From: Solirubrobacteraceae bacterium
Lineage (GTDB): Bacteria; Actinomycetota; Thermoleophilia; Solirubrobacterales; Solirubrobacteraceae
Direction: 5' to 3'
DNA: 64,000 nt
Assembly: GCA_025451035.1 (NCBI GenBank)
Contig: JANWLE010000100.1
Coordinates: 1-64,000, forward strand
Shown: positions 18,787 to 27,315 of the stretch, in pieces
Layout of the letters: each line of letters starts with the position of its first letter
Numbering within the stretch: position 1 is the first letter of the stretch
Translations under genes and position numbers: made by a program
Notes under the pieces: model-generated
What the model saw: only the letters and a program-made list of their open reading frames with translations
Databases searched by the model: none
Told to the model about the DNA's origin: nothing

Positions 18787-19502
18787 ACTGTCTGAAAGAT
18801 CTCTGTACCTGGGTGGGGTCTGTGTCCGAACAGAAATACCTGCTCCGCCATGCGACAGTAAGTACCGGACGCATTATCGCGCGGGCGATCTACATCGCAG
18901 GATGTCTCGCGATAGGCGTCTTTGTGACATCACTCTTGATCGGGACTGCTCAGACGGGCTTGCCCGGCTCAACCCGGCTCTTCTTTGGACTTCACGTTGG
19001 ACTCTTTGTCGCCGTCTGTTTGGTGATGTTTGTCACCGCTAAGCGTGCGGCCCGCGGGATATCGGTCGAGGTCTCAGAGCTAGGAGCAGTCCTGTACGAC
19101 GCGAAGTGGCCGAGGGTGAGAATCGATTCGCGGGCACAGTGGCACGCTGAAATATTCGATCGCCACGTAGTTCTGGTGCTGGAAGTCCTTGGGGAATCGA
19201 TTGCGCGCATGAAGACCCCAAGCGAGCACTTCAACCCTACGGCTTTGCTAGAGGAGCTGACCGAGCTATCGCGTGAACTGGATCCCGGCGAAAGACCGAT
19301 AGTCAAAGTTGCAATCGCCTATCTAGCTCGGTTGTTGGATGAGCCAGCCGGGATCTTCCTCGCTCACGGCGTGGGGCATGAGGTGTTCACGCCCGATCTA
19401 TTTGCAGCGATGGCCGAGGGCCGCGTTCGGCCATGGCCAACGGCCGCGTCCGTCGATGATCGGCGTCCAGTGAGGGCCCCTAACTGCCAACAGCGGGTGT
19501 AG
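18783..19502 (+). CDS. Two-TM membrane protein of unknown function
   Basis: Hydrophobic helices IIARAIYIAGCLAIGVFVTSLLIG and LFFGLHVGLFVAVCLVMFV; ORFan-like. Confidence 0.65.
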   Translation: MNCLKDLCTWVGSVSEQKYLLRHATVSTGRIIARAIYIAGCLAIGVFVTSLLIGTAQTGLPGSTRLFFGLHVGLFVAVCLVMFVTAKRAARGISVEVSELGAVLYDAKWPRVRIDSRAQWHAEIFDRHVVLVLEVLGESIARMKTPSEHFNPTALLEELTELSRELDPGERPIVKVAIAYLARLLDEPAGIFLAHGVGHEVFTPDLFAAMAEGRVRPWPTAASVDDRRPVRAPNCQQRV

Positions 19503-19550
19503 CTCCAGGTAACACACCGTCTTCCTGGAGATGTCGCAAATGAAGTGGTG

Positions 19551-19622
19551 CTAGCTCACTGGGCTGGCGCTTGAAGTGCCGAGGCCCGTCTACGCACAGT
19601 GCGTAGACGGGCCTCTCGTCGT
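19551..19622 (+). repeat. Right copy of the REP-like inverted repeat with hairpin GGCCCGTCTACGCA-CAG-TGCGTAGACGGGCC
   Basis: Perfect stem read directly; inverted relative to 18603-18671. Confidence 0.7.
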
Positions 19623-19633
19623 TAATCACAAAT

Positions 19634-19648
19634 CCAGCATGACGCTGG
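19634..19648 (+). promoter_or_regulatory. CCAGC-ATGAC-GCTGG hairpin immediately 5' of the RBS of the 19661 CDS
   Basis: Read directly; one of five such hairpins in the region. Confidence 0.6.
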
Positions 19649-19660
19649 AAGGAGGCAAAC

Positions 19661-20323
19661 ATGAACGCTCTCAATGAGTGGAGAACCCGTCTGACGCAAT
19701 ACATCCTCAGCTGCGTGAACTCTGCGCGGCTGCACCGGCTCGCGCCACCCGCCGCCTCAGGCTTTGCCTTGGTCGCCGTTATGGGTGCGAGCTCATCACT
19801 TCTGATGTTCGGGATGTTCCTTCACACCCTCTCACTGCTGTATCTACCGGGTGGCGGATTCCGCGTGGTCCTCTGCCTCGCGTGCCTTGCGCTCGCTGCA
19901 TGCAGCGTCATCGAGTTCGGCTTCTTTCTCTTCGGCTGTGCCAAGGTGCTTGAGCGCCTGTTTCCGATCAGGCTGCTTCCGATGAAGATGACCGGGAAGC
20001 AAGACATGCCGGCTAGCGTGAGCGCGTGCATCGAAGTCGCCGACGAGCAGCGGCAGATTGCCTTTGGCTACATACAGAAGGCGATCGAGGAACTGGTGAC
20101 GGACGGCGGCGAGCTCAAGCTCGCAGCCATCGGCGCTCGGACGGAACGGCTGCGTCGTTCGATCGAGTCAGATGATTGGGTCGTCGACGCCATGACCAAC
20201 ATGATCTATGCCTTGGCCTCAGGGCCCGCGGCATATCTGTTCGACCAAGCAATCGCCGAGGGGGAGTGTCCAGTCTGCTTGCTCTCGAGGCTGCTGCTCG
20301 GCGTGGCGCGGGGCGATGGTTGA
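19661..20323 (+). CDS. Two-TM membrane protein of unknown function
   Basis: Two hydrophobic helices, then a soluble domain; RBS GGAAGGAGG. Confidence 0.65.
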   Translation: MNALNEWRTRLTQYILSCVNSARLHRLAPPAASGFALVAVMGASSSLLMFGMFLHTLSLLYLPGGGFRVVLCLACLALAACSVIEFGFFLFGCAKVLERLFPIRLLPMKMTGKQDMPASVSACIEVADEQRQIAFGYIQKAIEELVTDGGELKLAAIGARTERLRRSIESDDWVVDAMTNMIYALASGPAAYLFDQAIAEGECPVCLLSRLLLGVARGDG

Positions 20324-20507
20324 GAAAGCCCGGCTCTAGCGCTGGGTGTCGTTAGGAGCGTGATCCGCGGGTTGCCTAAGCCAGGCTTCCTCTAATCACT
20401 GCGGCTGCCCGCTCGACCTCCTAAGAACCAGGTCCGAGCAGCCAGGGGCACGTTTCAGTGCTCCCATCATCCGCGATCAAGACATGACTTTGATCGCGCC
20501 TTGAGAG

Positions 20508-20548
20508 GCCCGTCACTCGTCACGGCGAGGACGGGCCTCTCGTCGTTC
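20508..20548 (+). repeat. Third REP-like hairpin GAGAGGCCCGTC...GACGGGCCTCTC-TCGTCGTT
   Basis: Shares AGGCCCGTC...GACGGGCCTCTCGTCGTT with 19590-19622. Confidence 0.65.
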
Positions 20549-20592
20549 ACCGATCAATCACTAACAGCGCAAGCTGGAAAGGAACCTACGCA

Positions 20593-20886
20593 ATGCAGCG
20601 TGGAAGCTCACCTCAACAACAAAGCAAAAGACACACAAAGCAACAACGCCGCCATACGTGCCCGCGATGCGGAAGGACGTGCGCACGGCTAGTTTGGGCC
20701 TACACCTCCGAAACGGAGGTGTCTCGCACCAAGACACAGGTGTGCGGCAAGTGCAAGAAGGAACTCGATGATGCGCAGGCCTCACGCGAAGCGGCCGTAA
20801 GGCTGCGGTGTGACGCTGTTGGCGCGCAGAGAGACCGGGATAGGGCTCGCCGAACACGCCAGGCGCTCCTACACGGCAGGTGGTAG
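20593..20886 (+). CDS. Small zinc-ribbon-like protein
   Basis: HTCPRCGRTC...TQVCGKCKKEL (CxxC...CxxC). Confidence 0.55.
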   Translation: MQRGSSPQQQSKRHTKQQRRHTCPRCGRTCARLVWAYTSETEVSRTKTQVCGKCKKELDDAQASREAAVRLRCDAVGAQRDRDRARRTRQALLHGRW

Positions 20887-21186
20887 ATCCCCTTGTCCGG
20901 AACCCAGCGTGCGGGGTCTACCTCCACGTTGGGTGCGGACAAGGACCAGTAGTCACCCAGACGTCGCGTGCCAGTTGGCCCAAGCCGCCACGGCAACCGC
21001 CGAGCTGATCCAGCGCGATTGGCCTAGCGGGGGAATCTAGCGCCGGAGTCTGCGCGCACTCGCCTCTCACCAGAGTGAGGCCTGCCTTTGCCAGAAGGAG
21101 GCGCGGGGGGTCGCTCCTCGCTGCGCGTCGTCCGTCACACGACGGTTTAGCCAAACCTGGTTTGAAAGAGAAAGGAGAACCCAGAA

Positions 21187-21879
21187 ATGACAACCACAAG
21201 CAAAGGTGCGCGTGGGAAGCCCATCCGGGCCACAAAAGGAGAAGAGGAGCTGATCGCGGCGGTCCTCGGTCATTTCGATATGACCCGGGACTGGATCAGG
21301 GAGTTGTTCGAGCCCTGCGTCCGGCACGTGGTGCGCGCCATGCGACTGGTCGGTCGAGGAGCCACCATCAAAAGCATCATCGTCCACATGACGCCCGATG
21401 CCCTCAGCGAACTCGTCGAGAAGTTGCGCACGGAGGAGGACCTCGGCGCTCAGAAGCGGGCGTTCGGGGTCCACCTAGAACGGTACCTGCAACACCTTGG
21501 CGAGCGTGAGAGGGAACTGCTCTCCACGGCCAAGGAGCTCTCGGATCTACCCGACCGAGATGACGTGGATCTCCTCAGGGGCCTTCTTGCGCAGTTCCGC
21601 CTCGACGGGGAGTGGGAGCGCGAGCTGTTCGGTCGTCATCTCCGGCGGGTCCTGTGTGCCCTGCGTCTCACTGGCGAAGAATGCACCATCGCTAACGCGA
21701 TCGCCAGCATGTCGCCCGTTTCGCTGCTGGCGCTCGCCGGGAGGATCATCGAGGACGGCTCCCACACGGAGAAGGGCCGGGAGCTGACCAGCTACGTCAG
21801 ATCTCTGACGATTGCCGAACGCAGGTGCGTGGAAAACCCAGAGGGCCTGCACGTGGGCGCACTGCAAGGCGCTTCGTAG
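21187..21879 (+). CDS. ORFan-like protein with two internally duplicated domains
   Basis: AVLGHFDMTRDWIRELFEPCVRHVVRAMRLVGRGATIKSIIVHMTPDALSEL aligns with GLLAQFRLDGEWERELFGRHLRRVLCALRLTGEECTIANAIASMSPVSLLAL. Confidence 0.7.
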   Translation: MTTTSKGARGKPIRATKGEEELIAAVLGHFDMTRDWIRELFEPCVRHVVRAMRLVGRGATIKSIIVHMTPDALSELVEKLRTEEDLGAQKRAFGVHLERYLQHLGERERELLSTAKELSDLPDRDDVDLLRGLLAQFRLDGEWERELFGRHLRRVLCALRLTGEECTIANAIASMSPVSLLALAGRIIEDGSHTEKGRELTSYVRSLTIAERRCVENPEGLHVGALQGAS

Positions 21880-21989
21880 GCTGAGCAGACCGCGGTCTAG
21901 CCGCCCAGACTTTCACAGCGGCAATTGGTCCCTAGGTCGTGCGGCCCTGGCGCGTAGACGCTCCTGTATTTGAGCAAGAAAAAGCGCCG

Positions 21990-22404
21990 TCACGTGTCGC
22001 GCGTCCGCAGTTACCCCCCGTTTGTGGGGGTTGAATCTCGCAGTTACCCGGCATCGCCGGATAGCCGTAACTGCATGGTCGTGCGTGCATAGTCTGGCTC
22101 TGCAGAGCCAGACTGCGCACGTCGTCCGTGCCCGGTGACGGCTGCAACACGGGCGTTAGCAAAAACGCGGGTTTGCCGGATGGCAAGGCCGCGCTAATTT
22201 ACAGGCTTCTTTTTCCTCTTCGCCTCGCGCAGTTCCTCACAGCATCAATCCAGTCACAGCTCTCTCTTGTCAGAGAGTGCTCGAGCAAGGCCCTCAGAAA
22301 GCACTCGACGCCTGTCGTCGCGATCGGCCTCTAAGTCTCAACTGGCCCTGTCATGCGGGCAGTGGAAAAGAAGAACGGAAGAGCAATCATGGAGGGAGTA
22401 CTAG
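21990..22404 (+). other. Structured leader B, paralogous to leader A
   Basis: CGCAGTTACCC at 22006 and 22039; stem GCAGTTAC 22040-22047 / GTAACTGC 22067-22074; 24-nt palindrome AGTCTGGCTCTGCAGAGCCAGACT 22091-22114; TTCTTTTTCCTCTTCGCCTCGCGC from 22207. Confidence 0.7.
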
Positions 22405-23298
22405 ATGAATGCTGTAGGTGACGGACCAACTGGTAGTGACTCAACCGAGGGATCTCGGCGGATCGTGGAGGACTGCGTTCTCAGGTTGACGCGTAGTCTG
22501 CTCGCGACCCTCATGAGGCTGTTCACGGAATTCGCCACGACCGACGGGCAGGATCCTGGGACGGCCGACAGAGCAAGACTTATCGCACGGGCGGCGGAGA
22601 TCATCAGCGATGCCTTCGCCGGCTGGATTCTCGAGCCCACACAGGACCATTCAGATGAAGGCGAAGACGTGGACCCAGAGGATGAGGTCCTCGACGGCTT
22701 TGGATACGAACCCAAAGACACCGACCCAAGGGACGGTGCTCAAGAGGGGGGACAGGCGCCGTTCCTCGATGAGGACGACTCACTGGTGTGGGCGGTCGTC
22801 GAGCCGCAAGAAGGGGAAATCATTCTTGCCGCCCTCGAACTCGTGCTCGTCGAACTCTTGCAGCGCGACCGCTCGCCGAACAGAGAGTCCATGGCCGCCG
22901 TCTGTGCGGCTACCTCGCAGCTCGCCGAGGCGGGTGATCTACTCGGAAGGGCAGCAAGCGACCAAGAGACCGTCGTCGTCCAATGGCTGATCCGTAGGAC
23001 GATGGATCTGATCAGAAGTTGCGGCGCGGCCGCGCCTCTTCAGACCTTGGTGTCGGCTGTGGTCGAGCCCGATCCCTTGCCGGGTGGGCTGGGTATCGCG
23101 GACCCGCTGATGCTCGTCCTGAGTCGCGCTGACCGAAGGAACCTCAGCACTGAGATCAGGCAGATGATCCACATGCCGGCGATCAAGAGACACAATGCGG
23201 TGCCGATCCTCCAAGGACTCCTAGCTGTCCTCGCCGAGCAGGATCTCGAGGTCCTGCTCGCACAGCGGCTACAGGCGCAGGCCTCTAGCCGTCTGTGA
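22405..23298 (+). CDS. Hypothetical protein downstream of leader B
   Basis: Long open frame with an acidic central segment DEGEDVDPEDEVLDGF; no family recognised. Confidence 0.65.
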   Translation: MNAVGDGPTGSDSTEGSRRIVEDCVLRLTRSLLATLMRLFTEFATTDGQDPGTADRARLIARAAEIISDAFAGWILEPTQDHSDEGEDVDPEDEVLDGFGYEPKDTDPRDGAQEGGQAPFLDEDDSLVWAVVEPQEGEIILAALELVLVELLQRDRSPNRESMAAVCAATSQLAEAGDLLGRAASDQETVVVQWLIRRTMDLIRSCGAAAPLQTLVSAVVEPDPLPGGLGIADPLMLVLSRADRRNLSTEIRQMIHMPAIKRHNAVPILQGLLAVLAEQDLEVLLAQRLQAQASSRL

Positions 23299-23432
23299 AG
23301 GACTACTTCCGCTGGTCGCCAACGCACCTAGGTGCCCGGCCCCAGCCCGAAGCACGACCGCATCCAAGCTGACCCGCTATTGCAGAGTCGGCTAGGGCGA
23401 GCGACAGCTGTAGCGGCGCTCGCCTTATCGCA

Positions 23433-23520
23433 AGCGACCTGGGTGGTCTCTGAAAGAGACCACCCAGGTCGCTGCGTGTGTAGGCGTCCACGACAGCGCG
23501 TGAACGTGCCTACACACGCA
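23433..23520 (+). other. Two adjacent long hairpins upstream of the second tandem-TetR gene
   Basis: Perfect 18-bp stem AGCGACCTGGGTGGTCTC-TGAAA-GAGACCACCCAGGTCGCT (23433-23473), then GCGTGTGTAGGC/GCCTACACACGC (23474-23519). Confidence 0.75.
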
Positions 23521-23571
23521 CATCACTGTTGCGCCCCAAGCGGCATCCAATACGCACAAGGAGGTGTAGAT

Positions 23572-24918
23572 ATGCGCCCGGTACACAACTCAACGGGAAG
23601 AGGAGAGGACAGTCAAGAGGAGCAACCAGAGGTCATGTTTGAGCGACTCCCGCATGGGCCTCACAAAATGAGTCGCGAAGAAGTACACCACAACCAATGG
23701 CTTCGAACGGTCGAAGGGATGATCGCGGCGGTGGCGCGAAACGGGTACTACGCGACTAGCGTCAAGCAGGTCATCGCCCTTGCCGGAGTCTCGCGACGGT
23801 CGTTCTACGAGCTGTTCACAAGCAAGGAAGACTGTTTCGCGCAGGCCTGCCAGATGATCTGCGACCGTCTGGCAGAGGGAGTCGTCAATGCCGCCGACCG
23901 GCGAGATGTAACCACTGATATCCGCATGCGCGAGGTCATCGCGTTCCTGGTAGCCGAGACTGAAGTTGATGCCGACAGCATGCAGCTGTTGCTGTTCGAC
24001 GCACCCAACATCGGCCCAGGCGGTCGCGCGCAACTGGACAACATGCTGAGGGTGCTCGAGCGGGTGATCGCGCGCGAGTTCGCGGCGCCCGGCGAGACTG
24101 CCGCACGCCCATCGCCTCTGGTGCGAGCGGTGGTTGGCGGTCTTGCCAGAAGCATGCTCGTGCTCGTGCGCGACGGGTCCACATGGCGCGAGGACTCTCT
24201 GATCGAGGGTCTGTGCCGTTGGGTGATGCTGCTCGAGCGTCCTGTTGCGCAGCGTCTGTCCGTTATGGCGATTACCCGTCAAAAACAGGAAGCCATGCAA
24301 GTCGCGGTGACCGCGGCGGAGCAAACCGATCAGCAACGTCTGCAGTTGGCAATGCTGGAGCTGCTGAACCGCTGCGAGTACGCCGAAGCGATCGCTCCGG
24401 CGCGCGTCGCGGATTTGGCTGGGCTCTCAATCAAACGCTACTTTGAGATATTCAAAGACGGCCACGATTGCCTGCTCGCCGCGTATGACTCGGTCAGGCG
24501 AGATTTGCTCACGATCGCAGCTCGTCCTCGAATCGAGGGAAGCGACTGGGCCACCTCGGTGATCCTGATGGTACGCGGGCTGATGGGTCACCTCGCGGAT
24601 AACCCACTGCATGCTCGAGCCTTCACATGCCTCATGTTCGAGCCCGAGTCTGAGCTCGTCGATCTCAGCGCTCGCCTCTTCCACGAGTTCGTGGCGCTGA
24701 TGATCGTTGGCGCGCCCGGTAGGCCAGATCCGGTGCTGGCCAGCGAATTGATCAAGGGCGCCATCTGGCACCTCCTCAGCACGTTTGTGGAATGTCGCAA
24801 ACCACAGATCCTGCCGCTTGTCGCCGACCACGTTGCCTACCTGGTGCTCGCGCTGTACCTCGGAGGAGAGACGGCGATGGAGGTAATTGAAGGAAACTCA
24901 TCGAGCTTCGAGCGATGA
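23572..24918 (+). CDS. Tandem TetR-family regulator, paralog of 15738-17093
   Basis: PHGPHKMSREEVHHNQWLRTVEGMIAAVARNGYYATSVKQVIALAGVSRRSFYELFTSKEDCF aligns with the first copy; second HTH-like segment RVADLAGLSIKRYFEIFKDGHDCLLAAYD. Confidence 0.8.
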   Translation: MRPVHNSTGRGEDSQEEQPEVMFERLPHGPHKMSREEVHHNQWLRTVEGMIAAVARNGYYATSVKQVIALAGVSRRSFYELFTSKEDCFAQACQMICDRLAEGVVNAADRRDVTTDIRMREVIAFLVAETEVDADSMQLLLFDAPNIGPGGRAQLDNMLRVLERVIAREFAAPGETAARPSPLVRAVVGGLARSMLVLVRDGSTWREDSLIEGLCRWVMLLERPVAQRLSVMAITRQKQEAMQVAVTAAEQTDQQRLQLAMLELLNRCEYAEAIAPARVADLAGLSIKRYFEIFKDGHDCLLAAYDSVRRDLLTIAARPRIEGSDWATSVILMVRGLMGHLADNPLHARAFTCLMFEPESELVDLSARLFHEFVALMIVGAPGRPDPVLASELIKGAIWHLLSTFVECRKPQILPLVADHVAYLVLALYLGGETAMEVIEGNSSSFER

Positions 24919-25129
24919 ATCTGATGTCGTATTAACGAGTTCACGCTCATCCTGTTCGTGCCGCTCATCGATCCAGGAACAGCGACGGTCCTACGACAGT
25001 AGGGCCAAGCGGTCTGGGTCAGCGAGCGCCGCGTATTTCACCTAGGCACGGCGAGGTGGTCGCTGCTTAGACGTCGCCTAACCACATGCGCTCGGACGCG
25101 AATCCGGTCGCCATAAGAAAGGAAGTCAG

Positions 25130-25453
25130 ATGATCGTCATTTCGATCATGGCAGTACTGCTTGTCGTTCTTGCCGTCTGTGCCCTCCGTGTGCGCCTGAC
25201 CACCGACGACGCCGTAGTCAGGACAAGCGAGCGGCCCGGTGTGCTGGTGGCGGCGTTCGGATCAAAAGCGCCTGGGGTTGCGCTCGACGGTTCGCTCGGC
25301 AGCGGGAAGGCAGATCCGCGAGCCAAGGCTCGACGCCGAGCGGTCAGAAGAGCCCGCCGAGTCAACCACAGAGGGAAGGACAGCCCGCGCAAGCGTCGGC
25401 GCAGGCGCTCTACGGGGTCCAAGCACAAGCACGGGCGCCCGCGTGGACGCTAG
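25130..25453 (+). CDS. Small protein with N-terminal TM and highly basic tail
   Basis: MIVISIMAVLLVVLAVCALRV then RRRAVRRARRVNHRGKDSPRKRRRRR. Confidence 0.5.
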   Translation: MIVISIMAVLLVVLAVCALRVRLTTDDAVVRTSERPGVLVAAFGSKAPGVALDGSLGSGKADPRAKARRRAVRRARRVNHRGKDSPRKRRRRRSTGSKHKHGRPRGR

Positions 25454-25544
25454 CCGGCGCGAGCGTGGTCGCCGAGCCCGGATGTCGACGCCAAGTAACA
25501 GAGCGATTGTGCCCGTCAAGGGGCACGGAAAGGAGGGTGAATAA

Positions 25545-25742
25545 ATGAAGAAGCACCTTGACCGACGCTGTCAAATCGAGGAGGCGCTGCGACCTATCGA
25601 CGTCACCGCCTACATGCGGGCGGTGAACAGCTCGCCGTCAGTCGTGTATGGGCTCGGCCGAGAGCACGGTCTGGTCAGCGACGGCGAGTACGCCCAGGCC
25701 AGGCGCGCATACGGCATCGACTGGAATCGCGCCGGCGACTAG
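25545..25742 (+). CDS. Small hypothetical protein
   Basis: Open frame with upstream AAAGGAGG. Confidence 0.5.
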   Translation: MKKHLDRRCQIEEALRPIDVTAYMRAVNSSPSVVYGLGREHGLVSDGEYAQARRAYGIDWNRAGD

Positions 25743-25835
25743 CCCTTCTGGGTGGGCGTGAAGACCTTGAGTCAGACCAGAGAAGTAACCCTAACTCATA
25801 CAAGCAAAGGCCTCGTGCCTAGAAAGGAGCGCAGA

Positions 25836-26459
25836 GTGTCACGAGTTATCTGTGGTTATCCAACCAACCACTTCGTGATTGGAGGACGGATCACCACTCT
25901 CTCAGAGATACAGGAGCGGGACGACGAGATCTTCCGCAGGGTGAAACTCCGCTGCGACTATGGAGGGTCAAGAGATAGCTTTCCGACCTTCCGGGTGTTC
26001 GGAGAGATAGCCGAGCGGCTCGCCCGCATGCCGCAAGCACATGCGGTATGCCTGGGTGGCCACGTGCACACATACAGGACGAAGGGCGTCAACGGCAAAG
26101 AGCGCGCGACTTGGAGTCTGGACGTCGACGCAGTCCTGACCGACGGCGCGTCTAGCACGCAGAAGGGCGCTGATACCGACAGCAACACGGTGTTGCTGTC
26201 GGGAAAGCCGCTTGGGTCTGTGAGAAGGCGAACGCGTGCCGGCGGGGACCCCAGGGTCATCGTGGAGGTGTGCTGCGTGGGTGATGATGCCCACATCGAT
26301 ACGCCGAAGGTGACGGGACTCGGCGACAGGGCCGAGGAACTGCTCAGGCTCTCAGAGGCTGATGACATGAAGATAGTCGCCACTCTCGTCACCTATCCGA
26401 TTCGCGGCAAGAAGTTTATGCCGATGAGCATCCGGATGCGCGGCGTGCCGCTGGACTGA
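25836..26459 (+). CDS. SSB-like (OB-fold) protein, divergent
   Basis: GTG start after AAAGGAGC; FRVFGEIAERLARMPQAHAVCLGGHVHTYRTKGVNGKERATWSLDVDAV resembles SSB strands 3-5. Confidence 0.45.
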   Translation: MSRVICGYPTNHFVIGGRITTLSEIQERDDEIFRRVKLRCDYGGSRDSFPTFRVFGEIAERLARMPQAHAVCLGGHVHTYRTKGVNGKERATWSLDVDAVLTDGASSTQKGADTDSNTVLLSGKPLGSVRRRTRAGGDPRVIVEVCCVGDDAHIDTPKVTGLGDRAEELLRLSEADDMKIVATLVTYPIRGKKFMPMSIRMRGVPLD

Positions 26460-26493
26460 CTTTAGTCCCACACGGTCCTCGCTCGTCCCCGTG

Positions 26494-26517
26494 CCTCGCC
26501 GCAAGGCGAGGTTTTTT
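26494..26517 (+). terminator. Rho-independent terminator CCTCGCC-GCAA-GGCGAGG-T6
   Basis: Stem, GCAA tetraloop and T-tract read directly. Confidence 0.9.
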
Positions 26518-26572
26518 GTTGCGGTTAGCGCGCTTTGGGCTAACCAGACGGGGGCGAGCGACAGGCGGCTAC

Positions 26573-26621
26573 GCCAATCGAGTACCGGGCGACCGACATG
26601 GTCGCCGGGTAGTCGCTTGGC
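26573..26621 (+). other. Conserved structured leader motif, copy 1: CGAGTACCGGGCGACC-GACAT-GGTCGCCGGGTAGTCG
   Basis: Stem with two symmetric G-G mismatches; nearly identical to 27316-27361. Confidence 0.7.
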
Positions 26622-26688
26622 CGAGTGGCCGAGGACTACCGGGTGGGCAGCCGCCTTACAAGCTGCCCACCCACCTGCGTAACCAAAC

Positions 26689-26703
26689 CCAGCGATTAGC
26701 TGG
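26689..26703 (+). promoter_or_regulatory. CCAGC-GATTA-GCTGG hairpin immediately 5' of the ssb RBS
   Basis: Read directly; see finding on the five-gene set. Confidence 0.6.
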
Positions 26704-26721
26704 AGAACAGGAGAAGTAACT

Positions 26722-27189
26722 ATGGCACACGTAAACATCAACCGTGTCGTGATGACCGCAAACCTCACCGCCGATGCGGAGCTCCGGAGCTTCCCGTCTG
26801 GGGCGCGCCTGGTGACCTTCCGGATCGCAAACAACGGACTCAGAGGCGAAGCCAACTTCTTCGACGTCGAGTTCTGGGGAGAGCGGGCCGAGAAGGTGGT
26901 CGAATACCTCACCAAGGGCCGCGCGATCGCGATCGACGGTCGTCTTCAGTCCAAAGAATGGGAGGCCGGCGACGGCACCAAGCGCTATGGGACGTGCATC
27001 GTCGCGGACAGCGTCGAGTTCCTCAGTGGCCCTCGCGAGGAGGCGAGCACCTCAAAGACGGCTCAGCGCGGGGGCAGAAGCGGCACCCGCTCGACGGGAC
27101 GCACGGCTGGCAAGGGAGGCTCAACTGCGAAGGGCCGCAAGGGCTCCACGGGGCGCACCACGCGCACCCGCGCTCGCAGCAAGGCCTAG
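26722..27189 (+). CDS. ssb: Single-stranded DNA-binding protein with basic Ser/Thr/Gly/Arg/Lys-rich tail
   Basis: INRVVMTANLTADAELR...FFDVEFWGERAEKVVEYLTKGRAIAIDGRLQSKEWE; tail lacks the acidic DDDIPF-type tip. Confidence 0.88.
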   Translation: MAHVNINRVVMTANLTADAELRSFPSGARLVTFRIANNGLRGEANFFDVEFWGERAEKVVEYLTKGRAIAIDGRLQSKEWEAGDGTKRYGTCIVADSVEFLSGPREEASTSKTAQRGGRSGTRSTGRTAGKGGSTAKGRKGSTGRTTRTRARSKA

Positions 27190-27238
27190 TCGGCTACAAG
27201 CACCCGGGTCGTAGTAGGCCTGGACTCTGACCCCACGG

Positions 27239-27261
27239 CCCCGCCATGTTGCGGGGTTTTT
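27239..27261 (+). terminator. Rho-independent terminator CCCCGC-CATGTT-GCGGGG-T5
   Basis: Read directly. Confidence 0.88.
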
Positions 27262-27315
27262 GTTGGCCCGGATCGTGAGCGCAAGCTCGCGATTCGGCCG
27301 ACGGGGGTCGCTCAG

